Origin: Tannerella sp.
GTDB lineage: Bacteria; Bacteroidota; Bacteroidia; Bacteroidales; Tannerellaceae
Assembly (NCBI GenBank): GCA_031268395.1
Contig: JAIRXI010000269.1
Location: forward strand, 1-6,701
Length of the DNA: 6,701 bases
Direction: 5' to 3'
The notes under the pieces were generated by a model. That model worked only from the letters and a program-made list of their open reading frames with translations, had not been told where the DNA came from and did no database searches. The translations under genes and the position numbers were made by a program. How positions within the stretch are numbered: the stretch's first letter is position 1; each line of letters starts with the position of its first letter. Positions 1 to 4,036 of the stretch are shown one piece after another.

Positions 1-585
1 AACGCAATCAACCGTTTCCGGGATTTCCTGGGAAAAGAAAGGATTGAATTTAACGACATATCCATCAATCTGCTTGAAAAATTCGTTTACTACTATCAGA
101 AGAAAGGCCACAAAAAGAATAGTATCGCCAACTACCTGACCTATATCCGTTCCATGTTCAACGCCGCAATAGACGAATATAATATAAACCCTGCCTGACC
201 GGTTATATTCAATTATCCATTCAGGAAAGTAAAGATAGAACGGGAAATAACCGTTAACCGTAATCTCCCTGTTGATACCGTCCGACGGATAAGGGACTTT
301 AACCCGAAATCGTATCCGATGCGGATAGCGATAGACATGTTTATGCTCCAGATGTATCTGTTCGGGACAAACACGAAGGATTTGTTTTACATGAAACATG
401 AAAACATGGTAAACGGGCGCCTGCAATTCAACCGACACAAGACAGACCGGTTTTACAATATTAAACTGGAACCTGAGGCATTGGAAATCATTGAAAAATA
501 CAAAGGAGAAAAACACCTGATGTGGTTTGCTGATAATTGTCATCTATACCGAAATGCCGGATATAAAATAAGCAGAAAGCAATAA
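1..585 (+). pseudogene. Truncated tyrosine recombinase (phage or transposon integrase), broken by an in-frame stop
   Basis: One reading frame runs from the window edge to the TAA at 583-585, interrupted only by a TGA at 196-198. The first 65 codons resemble the helical core-binding domain that precedes the catalytic domain in Bacteroidales integrases (LEKFVYYYQKKGHKKNSIA, then IRSMFNAAIDEYNINPA). After the stop the frame continues as the start of the catalytic domain: MFMLQMYLFGTNTKDLFYM, and HKTDR near codons 146-150, where the lysine sits in the usual beta-hairpin position. The frame ends after FADNCHLYRNAGYKISRK, so the later HxLRH-type motif and the nucleophilic tyrosine are absent. A C-terminal loss plus a nonsense codon means this cannot be an active recombinase. 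An ATG at 319 could only give an 88-aa fragment. The N-terminus lies outside the window. The family call is firm; whether it was the integrase of this prophage or of another element is unknown. Confidence 0.85.
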
Positions 586-618
586 AACCACTACTTTATG
601 TCTATCAAAGTAAATGTA

Positions 619-1212
619 CTACCCTCTGATATAAATCCTCTCGGCATCGACGACCATATCGGCGGAGTATTCGGCCACAATGTCGGCCAGAGCCTCGATG
701 TTCCGGTCGATAACGGGATTGAACCAGTTGATGGGACGGCGGTTGCCGGTACCCATTTTGTAGAAACTGAGGGGATTGGTTTCCTTGAGTTTGCCGTATT
801 TGTCCGTCCATTTGGAGCCGCCTTTGAAACCGCCCTGGCCTTTGCCGGCGCCGCGGTGGATGTAAACGCCTTCGCGGGCAAAGGTAAATCCGATACGATC
901 GGCTTCCCTGCCGTATTTCTTGTCGTAATACACATGCGGCTTGATGGAATCGGAAAGGCGAACATCCTTTTTTACCAGGGAGCGGACATTGCCCTTGAGC
1001 TGCTGGGATACGGATTTTGCCCAGTCGATTACCTTGCGGTTATATTCTTCCTGTCGTTCGGGATCCTGCGCCCGCAAGTATTTGCCGACTTCGGACAGGG
1101 ATCGGATGTTCAGCTCGAAAGGAAGTCCGTCGAGTTTGGCTTGCCGTCCGGTACGGTTTTGTTCCACCTTGGCGTCATTGATGTATTCGATTATTCGTTT
1201 ATTGGCGCCCAT
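619..1212 (-). CDS. Putative phage neck/tail-completion protein (197 aa)
   Basis: This 197-aa protein starts at an ATG two bases after the TAA of the gene before it, so the two are probably translationally coupled. It is strongly basic in its first 100 residues. A glycine-rich, lysine-rich stretch follows (HRGAGKGQGGFKGGSKW), then a conserved-looking C-terminus, WFNPVIDRNIEALADIVAEY. A basic body with an 'NPVID..IEALADIV' helix near the end recalls minor tail or tail-completion proteins of the HK97 gp10 kind found in Bacteroidales prophages; that is a resemblance from memory, not a motif-level proof. There are no membrane segments or signal peptide. It is the last gene of the phage block, ending 33 bases before the convergent integrase remnant, so it may once have been followed by more tail genes that are now missing. 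Confidence 0.6.
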   Translation of the reverse strand: MGANKRIIEYINDAKVEQNRTGRQAKLDGLPFELNIRSLSEVGKYLRAQDPERQEEYNRKVIDWAKSVSQQLKGNVRSLVKKDVRLSDSIKPHVYYDKKYGREADRIGFTFAREGVYIHRGAGKGQGGFKGGSKWTDKYGKLKETNPLSFYKMGTGNRRPINWFNPVIDRNIEALADIVAEYSADMVVDAERIYIRG

Positions 1213-1214
1213 GT

Positions 1215-1718
1215 TTATTCGTTCCAGCAGGTTTGGTCAATCCGGCAGTCAAGACCGACGTCCATATTGAATCCGAGAATGACGCCGTAGAAGTTTTCAC
1301 CGATTGGGCCGACACCGCGGGCGGTAAAACTGGACTCGTCCAGGTAAGTCATGCCGCTGTCATAGCGCTGGTGATCCCGTACCATTCGGGCGATGATTTG
1401 CCGGACAATGGCAGCACATTCTTGCTGGGCAGTAAAAACAGTATCCGTATCTCCGGAGACGGTCTGTTTGGCCACCATGAAAAAATACTGCGGACGCTCC
1501 ATCAGGGAATCGGAATTTTTCCATCCGAAATCGGAGTTGTTGCCGTCGATGGCGACAAGGATCATGCCGGAGGCGGACGACAGGCGGGCGTTCAGTTCGG
1601 AAAGTTCTTCCACTTCCGTAGCCCGGTAGAACTGCTGCTGCGTATCGGTATGGGAGATGGCTTTCAGCCGGCGGGCAAGACTTTCTCCGTATTCGAAGTG
1701 ATGGTATTGTTGCTGCAT
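1215..1718 (-). CDS. Conserved phage-type protein, possibly tail terminator or neck protein (167 aa)
   Basis: The ATG at 1718 (MQQQYHHFEYGESLARRLKAI) is preferred. A frame extension to a TTG at 1739 would add only seven unconvincing residues. The product is 167 aa, soluble, mixed alpha/beta by appearance, with MILVAIDGNNSDFGWKNSDS, then MERPQYFFMVAKQT, a helical stretch (AQQECAAIVRQIIARMVRD) and a C-terminal strand-rich segment (ENFYGVILGFNMDVGLD). The length and its place directly before a gp10-like gene fit a small neck or tail-terminator protein, but this is inference from gene order. It lies downstream of a strong terminator (1775-1803), and no consensus Bacteroidetes promoter is visible in the 56 bases between, so how it is transcribed is unclear. 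It is probably cotranscribed with the 197-aa gene that follows after two bases. Confidence 0.6.
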   Translation of the reverse strand: MQQQYHHFEYGESLARRLKAISHTDTQQQFYRATEVEELSELNARLSSASGMILVAIDGNNSDFGWKNSDSLMERPQYFFMVAKQTVSGDTDTVFTAQQECAAIVRQIIARMVRDHQRYDSGMTYLDESSFTARGVGPIGENFYGVILGFNMDVGLDCRIDQTCWNE

Positions 1719-1771
1719 AATCGAATGATTTTGCAGCAAAATAAGGTAGTTGGGGGCAAAAGAGAAAGGAC

Positions 1772-1803
1772 AAAAAAGCCCTGCCGGAATTTGGCAGGGC
1801 TTT
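1772..1803 (-). terminator. Strong intrinsic terminator after the small-gene cluster
   Basis: A perfect 11-bp inverted repeat (AAAGCCCTGCC at 1775-1785 and GGCAGGGCTTT at 1793-1803) encloses a 7-base loop. Read on the minus strand, the stem runs into six T (1777-1772), the classic form of a Rho-independent terminator. It lies 5 bases past the stop of the 47-aa membrane gene. It should end the transcript of the three small genes and separate it from the 167- and 197-aa genes. The plus-strand reading has only three T after the stem, so it would work poorly that way. Confidence 0.85.
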
Positions 1804-1808
1804 GAAAT

Positions 1809-1952
1809 TCAGATCATGACTATTGCGAGCAGAAAAATGGCTGCGATAATTATAATGACGGACAGCAGTGCCCCTGTTAATCCTGGCGGCCTGGCATAAA
1901 TCAGAGCCACAGCCACAGAAATGATACCTGTTACTGTAATAAATGTCATCAT
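1809..1952 (-). CDS. Small two-helix membrane protein (47 aa)
   Basis: A short frame begins at the tandem ATG ATG (1952 or 1949) and ends with TGA at 1809-1811. The 47-aa product is almost wholly hydrophobic. Residues about 3-20 (TFITVTGIISVAVALIYA) form one likely membrane helix, a short RPPGLTG turn follows, and residues about 26-47 (LLSVIIIIAAIFLLAIVMI within it) form a second. There is no signal-peptide cleavage site and few charges. Size and topology fit small phage membrane proteins, including some holins, but no holin family is recognised and no endolysin is in view. It follows the preceding 47-aa gene by 16 bases and is followed at once by a strong terminator. A consensus promoter overlaps its start so closely that its transcript might have almost no leader. 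Confidence 0.6.
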   Translation of the reverse strand: MMTFITVTGIISVAVALIYARPPGLTGALLSVIIIIAAIFLLAIVMI

Positions 1953-1956
1953 GTTG

Positions 1957-1987
1957 CAAAAGTAATAATTATTCCGGGAGCAGCAAA
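1957..1987 (-). promoter_or_regulatory. Bacteroidetes-type promoter overlapping the preceding gene's 3' end
   Basis: On the minus strand TTTG (1987-1984) is followed after exactly 19 bases by TACTTTTG (1964-1957), a full match to the Bacteroidetes primary sigma factor consensus. The predicted transcription start falls at about 1950-1953, at or next to the ATG ATG of the 47-aa membrane gene. A perfect 10-bp palindrome (AATAATTATT, 1964-1973) sits in the spacer and just touches the -7 box. The elements lie partly inside the coding end of the preceding 47-aa gene, so a chance match is possible. Confidence 0.5.
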
Positions 1988-2112
1988 CAGATAAGCTGCC
2001 TTAACTGCTCGTAAGCCGTCATTTTTGCCGGGTGGGAATCGGACGTCATTATGATATCCAACAGTGCAATAGCGGCTTCCCGTGTGGTGGGAGGGGTGAT
2101 CTCGGCGGTCAT
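1969..2112 (-). CDS. Small hypothetical protein (47 aa)
   Basis: The frame opens at ATG 2112 and closes at TAA 1969-1971, giving MTAEITPPTTREAAIALLDI and onward to a C-terminus of LRQLICLLLPE. No family is recognised. The sequence looks helical, with a polar, proline-containing start and two short amphipathic helices, and no membrane segment long enough to be certain. The case that it is real is its initiation region: the start overlaps the stop of the preceding gene as ATGA, and a textbook Shine-Dalgarno sequence (AAGGAGG, six bases before the ATG) lies inside the last codons of that gene. It is therefore very likely translationally coupled to it. Confidence 0.65.
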   Translation of the reverse strand: MTAEITPPTTREAAIALLDIIMTSDSHPAKMTAYEQLRQLICLLLPE

Positions 2113-2312
2113 GATTCACCTCCTTTCATGCCAAACGAACAGGATGCAAAATAAGACTTTCCATCTACGGAATACAAAATGGAGATTGACTTGTTGTCAA
2201 GAGAACGACAGGCCTTGAAGCCTAATACGATTGCTGTCTTCGGAAGTGAGGACATGAATGATCCGTAAGGATCGGCGCCGATGGTGGTGAGCGCGGGGTG
2301 TTTCTTTTTCAT
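2109..2312 (-). CDS. Small hypothetical protein (67 aa)
   Basis: I chose the ATG at 2312, giving a 67-aa product beginning MKKKHPALTTIGADPYGSFM. It ends in SYFASCSFGMKGGES and overlaps the next start as ATGA. An in-frame ATG at 2375 would add 21 residues, but that extension is read through a nested inverted repeat and looks like untranslated leader. The middle (KTAIVLGFKACRSLDNKSIS followed by ILYSVDGKSYFASCSF) suggests a small beta-rich domain. No family is recognised. There is no signal peptide or clear membrane helix. Expression is probably driven by the promoter at 2490-2520 and may be controlled by the structured leader, whose last stem ends two bases before this start codon. Confidence 0.55.
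   Translation of the reverse strand: MKKKHPALTTIGADPYGSFMSSLPKTAIVLGFKACRSLDNKSISILYSVDGKSYFASCSFGMKGGES
2113..2126 (-). promoter_or_regulatory. Strong Shine-Dalgarno sequence for the 47-aa gene at 2112
   Basis: On the minus strand AAAGGAGGTGAATC directly precedes the ATG at 2112, with GGAGG six bases from the start. It lies within the end of the upstream coding region, where it encodes Lys-Gly-Gly-Glu-Ser. Other starts in the window show no comparable site, which is normal for Bacteroidetes, so this one stands out. Confidence 0.75.
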
Positions 2313-2314
2313 TT

Positions 2315-2379
2315 TTGAATGAGTTTGACTTATAGTACAGATAAACGGCTGTACATTCCCCGTCGTCAAACTCATTCAA
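2315..2379 (-). repeat. Nested inverted repeat directly before a start codon
   Basis: TTGAATGAGTTTGAC (2315-2329) and its exact reverse complement (2365-2379) are 35 bases apart. Inside lies a second perfect inverted repeat, GTACAG (2335-2340) and CTGTAC (2349-2354), with an 8-base loop. In the minus-strand RNA this would give a 15-bp stem, an internal loop, a 6-bp stem and a hairpin loop, ending two bases upstream of the ATG at 2312. It could hide the translation start, or act at DNA level as an operator. An 11-base palindrome, GTGCTAAGCAC (2380-2390), adjoins the right-hand arm. Confidence 0.8.
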
Positions 2380-2428
2380 GTGCTAAGCACAAAAACTTTA
2401 AGGAAATAATACAGCCGCAGTATATATC

Positions 2429-2457
2429 GGGCATAAAAAAAGCCCTGAATTTGGGCG
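2429..2457 (-). terminator. Weak terminator or attenuator-like hairpin
   Basis: On the minus strand GCCC (2456-2453), a 7-base loop and GGGC (2445-2442) are followed by seven T (2441-2435). The stem is only four G-C pairs, so the terminator is weak on its own. A second GCCC (2432-2429) follows the T run and could pair with GGGC instead, making an alternative hairpin that breaks the first. It lies 83-110 bases past the toxin stop and about 30-55 bases downstream of the predicted start of transcription from 2490-2520, so it could end the toxin transcript and attenuate the new one. Confidence 0.5.
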
Positions 2458-2460
2458 ACC

Positions 2461-2485
2461 TTAGCCGCACTTAAATGAATTTGAC
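2461..2485 (-). repeat. Third copy of the leader repeat, inverted relative to 2365-2388
   Basis: The minus strand here reads GTCAAATTCATTTAAGTGC, then GGC, then TAAG. The plus strand at 2365-2387 reads GTCAAACTCATTCAAGTGC, then TAAG. The two agree at 17 of 19 positions plus TAAG after a 3-base indel, and both substitutions leave G-U pairs possible in RNA. The copy begins at the predicted transcript 5' end, so the leader could fold this segment against 2365-2387 in place of the hairpin at 2315-2379. Confidence 0.6.
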
Positions 2486-2487
2486 AT
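2461..2487 (-). CDS. Possible 8-aa leader peptide
   Basis: A minimal open frame, ATG to TAA, encodes MSNSFKCG. Its ATG falls at or within a base or two of the predicted transcription start of the promoter at 2490-2520, so it would be translated without a leader, if at all. The stop is followed four bases later by the weak terminator hairpin. The codons span one of the three pairing segments, so ribosome occupancy would affect folding. There is no run of one amino acid that would suggest classical amino-acid attenuation. Such a short frame can easily arise by chance. Confidence 0.3.
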   Translation of the reverse strand: MSNSFKCG

Positions 2488-2489
2488 TG

Positions 2490-2520
2490 CAAATATAGGG
2501 ATAATATTTGGAAATGCAAA
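2490..2520 (-). promoter_or_regulatory. Bacteroidetes-type promoter for the small-gene cluster
   Basis: TTTG (2520-2517) and TATATTTG (2497-2490) on the minus strand are separated by exactly 19 bases, a full consensus match. It is placed just beyond the PIN toxin stop codon (2539-2541) and points at the 67-, 47- and 47-aa genes. The predicted start of transcription is about 2484-2487, giving a structured leader of roughly 170 bases before the ATG at 2312. Confidence 0.75.
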
Positions 2521-2538
2521 GAAAAGAGAGGAAAAAAA

Positions 2539-2955
2539 TTAGCGGTTGTTGAAAATAAAGTCCAAACCTTGAGAAGTATAGAATTTAAATTTATGGTCGG
2601 AAGAAACAAGGGGTATCTTGTCAGAGATGGCTTGAGCTATGATTACATGGTCATTAGGATCATTATGTTCGTTTACGTTAATATCCATTTTTGCATATTG
2701 CAATAAATGAGTTTCATTCAAAAGTTTCACTTCAATTCCCATATTCTTTATGGCGGTCAACACATCTATGGCTGATTTGAAACGGAATTCTCCGATTATA
2801 CCTCTTTTATGCAAGTGTATTATTTCCTTAATCACAATCGAACTCACATAAAATGTATTGGAGTAATCATCAATAATCCTGAATACATCTCTATGTATTT
2901 CATCAGTATCTAGCAACATGAATACCACAATATTGGTATCTAAATAGTATCTCAT
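2539..2955 (-). CDS. PIN-domain toxin, VapC-like ribonuclease
   Basis: The 138-aa length and motifs fit the VapC-like branch of the PIN superfamily, Mg2+-dependent endoribonucleases that form the toxin of type II toxin-antitoxin systems. The acidic active-site set is visible: Asp6 in the N-terminal YYLDTNIVVF strand, Glu44 in SSIVIKEIIHLH, Asp102 in NDPNDHVIIAQAI (with Asp99 nearby), and Asp120 in PLVSSDHKF. Nothing essential appears to be missing, so it is probably functional. Its ATG overlaps the stop of the 46-aa gene upstream as ATGA, the usual antitoxin-toxin coupling. The family's known targets include tRNA and rRNA; the target here cannot be told from sequence. The gene is visibly more AT-rich than the structural genes on both sides, which suggests separate acquisition. 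The PIN call is firm, the toxin role is by family and context. Confidence 0.9.
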   Translation of the reverse strand: MRYYLDTNIVVFMLLDTDEIHRDVFRIIDDYSNTFYVSSIVIKEIIHLHKRGIIGEFRFKSAIDVLTAIKNMGIEVKLLNETHLLQYAKMDINVNEHNDPNDHVIIAQAISDKIPLVSSDHKFKFYTSQGLDFIFNNR

Positions 2956-3092
2956 TTCAGAACTGCCCTCATATCTGATATAGTTCCTTTTTTGTATTCT
3001 GTTTTTAAATACTGTGCAAATTTGGAAAGTTTTTTTACTTTCGTTTCTTTGTCTGTTTTCTTTTCCGGTTTCTTTACTTCAGTTACCATCAT
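2952..3092 (-). CDS. Putative antitoxin of the PIN toxin (46 aa, lysine-rich)
   Basis: A short frame starts at a tandem ATG ATG (3092 or 3089) and ends in a TGA that overlaps the toxin start by four bases. The product begins MMVTEVKKPEKKTDKETKVK, continues KLSKFAQYLKTEYKKGTISD and ends in MRAVLK. About a third of the residues are lysine. A C-terminal 'DMRAVLK' is, to my knowledge, common in the small proteins paired with PIN toxins in Bacteroidales, and would be the part that binds the toxin. At 46 aa it is short for a VapB, and no ribbon-helix-helix, AbrB or Phd fold can be recognised. It sits 22 bases after a consensus promoter. Antitoxin function is inferred from the overlap and position. 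Confidence 0.75.
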   Translation of the reverse strand: MMVTEVKKPEKKTDKETKVKKLSKFAQYLKTEYKKGTISDMRAVLK

Positions 3093-3113
3093 TTTATGAT
3101 TAAATTTACAGTA

Positions 3114-3144
3114 CAAAACTACTATTTATTTTCGTCTTGTCAAA
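3114..3144 (-). promoter_or_regulatory. Bacteroidetes-type promoter of the toxin-antitoxin operon
   Basis: On the minus strand TTTG (3144-3141), 19 bases, then TAGTTTTG (3121-3114) match the consensus fully. The antitoxin ATG lies 22 bases beyond the -7 box, leaving a leader of about 15-20 bases. No clear palindromic operator for autorepression was found next to it. Confidence 0.8.
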
Positions 3145-3150
3145 GTATTG

Positions 3151-3200
3151 GGCAAAAATATATACAACAAATCCGCCCGCATTATCACAACGCAGGCGGA
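3151..3200 (-). terminator. Intrinsic terminator of the structural operon
   Basis: TCCGCCCGC (3172-3180) and GCAGGCGGA (3192-3200) form a 9-bp stem with one G-U wobble in the minus-strand RNA and an 11-base loop. The stem is followed by a T-rich tail (TTTGTTG, then TATATATTTTT). It lies 42 bases after the 264-aa gene and just before the toxin-antitoxin promoter, so it should insulate the structural operon from the cassette. The T run is interrupted, which may leave it leaky. Confidence 0.7.
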
Positions 3201-3241
3201 CTACTTCAGGTGTAATTCGACAATAAAGAAAAAAAAACAAT

Positions 3242-4036
3242 CTACTTTTTCACCTTTTCGGCATTTTCGGCCGCAATTTCTATCGTATAAAGCGCATCAT
3301 AGAGCAGCGCATTTTTTACCGTTTCCTTTTTCGTAACATCGTTGGACGCCAGGGCGTCGACAACGCGCATCTGATTCTCGAAGACGCTCCCGGACGACGG
3401 TTCGCCGCCGGAAAAGGTTCGCGGGAACTTTTCGGCCAGGAACCGCATCGTTCCCAGGAAGAACCAGAGAGCGGCCGTTTTGACCGTCGGAGACATGCCG
3501 CGCATCAGCTGCGGATTGCGCCTGCCGCGCTCGCGATCCCGTTTCGTCCGGTAGATGACGGACAGGAAGTCGTGTATGGCGTCCGGATCGCTCTGCATGG
3601 ACTGGAAGTACGTCAGCAGGAACACAAATTCCTCGTAAGTGATGTCCGTCAGGGCGTCTTCCGGGCCATATACCCATTGGCAGCCGCATTTCGTTTGCCG
3701 GAACGGATTGACCGTAAGCAGGGGATTGACGGATACCTTCCCGTCATGTTCGGTAAAAAGGTATGAAAAGATGTCGCAGACAACAGAGACTTCTTCGGCC
3801 GAAAGATCGTATTTCGCTTTTCCGGCAACGATGGTATACCGGAACGTATTCGTCAGCAGTTTCCGGTACTTTCTGACGTAAGCTCCCATGCAGAAAAGCA
3901 ACATTTTAAGTTTGATTTCTTCCTCCGACGACTGTTTGCCGGCCAGACCGATCAGGTATGTCAGCTGCTCGACGGTCAGCTCGTTCCATGTGCCGGGAAG
4001 CTCGTAGATGTCTTCGTTCAGTTGTAGCGTTCTCAT
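3242..4036 (-). CDS. Uncharacterised phage structural-operon protein (264 aa)
   Basis: The ATG at 4036 overlaps the TGA of the preceding gene by four bases. The protein opens with YELPGTWNELTVEQLTYLIG, a pattern ('polar start, then W-x-E-L-T-x-x-Q') that is common at the start of phage tail-assembly chaperone-like proteins; this is a loose resemblance. The middle is helical and includes a hydrophobic stretch around residues 90-100, and a basic patch TKRDRERGRRNPQLMRGM occurs at about 170-185. A further helix (VKTAALWFFLGTMRFLAEKF) follows near 190-210 but has charged residues and need not cross a membrane. The C-terminus ends in a lysine/glutamate helix. No enzyme motif is visible. It is the last gene of the right-hand operon and is followed by a terminator. 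Function unknown; probably virion assembly or structure. Confidence 0.6.
   Translation of the reverse strand: MRTLQLNEDIYELPGTWNELTVEQLTYLIGLAGKQSSEEEIKLKMLLFCMGAYVRKYRKLLTNTFRYTIVAGKAKYDLSAEEVSVVCDIFSYLFTEHDGKVSVNPLLTVNPFRQTKCGCQWVYGPEDALTDITYEEFVFLLTYFQSMQSDPDAIHDFLSVIYRTKRDRERGRRNPQLMRGMSPTVKTAALWFFLGTMRFLAEKFPRTFSGGEPSSGSVFENQMRVVDALASNDVTKKETVKNALLYDALYTIEIAAENAEKVKK

Noticed and set aside
592..612. Inverted repeat TACTTT / AAAGTA between the integrase remnant and the phage gene, as a terminator
   Set aside because: The stem is six A/T-rich pairs with no adjacent T run of note, too weak to call a terminator.
598..1290. Long plus-strand open frame (230 codons)
   Set aside because: It is antisense to the 197-aa gene and the end of the 167-aa gene, which are coupled and have phage-like sequence. 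Its own translation has no recognisable domain and looks like a mirror of GC-rich coding DNA.
1719..1771. Promoter for the 167-aa gene between the terminator and its ATG
   Set aside because: CTTATTTTG resembles a -7 box but is one base short of TAnnTTTG, and no TTTG occurs at 19-21 bases upstream.
2197..2379. Alternative minus-strand frame of 60 codons with a TTG start in the nested repeat
   Set aside because: Its first 28 residues look plausible, but after that it becomes His/Arg-rich and overlaps the 67-aa frame, which has the coupled ATGA junction. The first part is better explained as the structured leader.
2376..2609. Minus-strand frame of 77 codons across the toxin end, promoter and leader
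   Set aside because: It overlaps the toxin's 3' end and runs through promoter and terminator elements; its product is Phe/Leu-rich low-complexity sequence.
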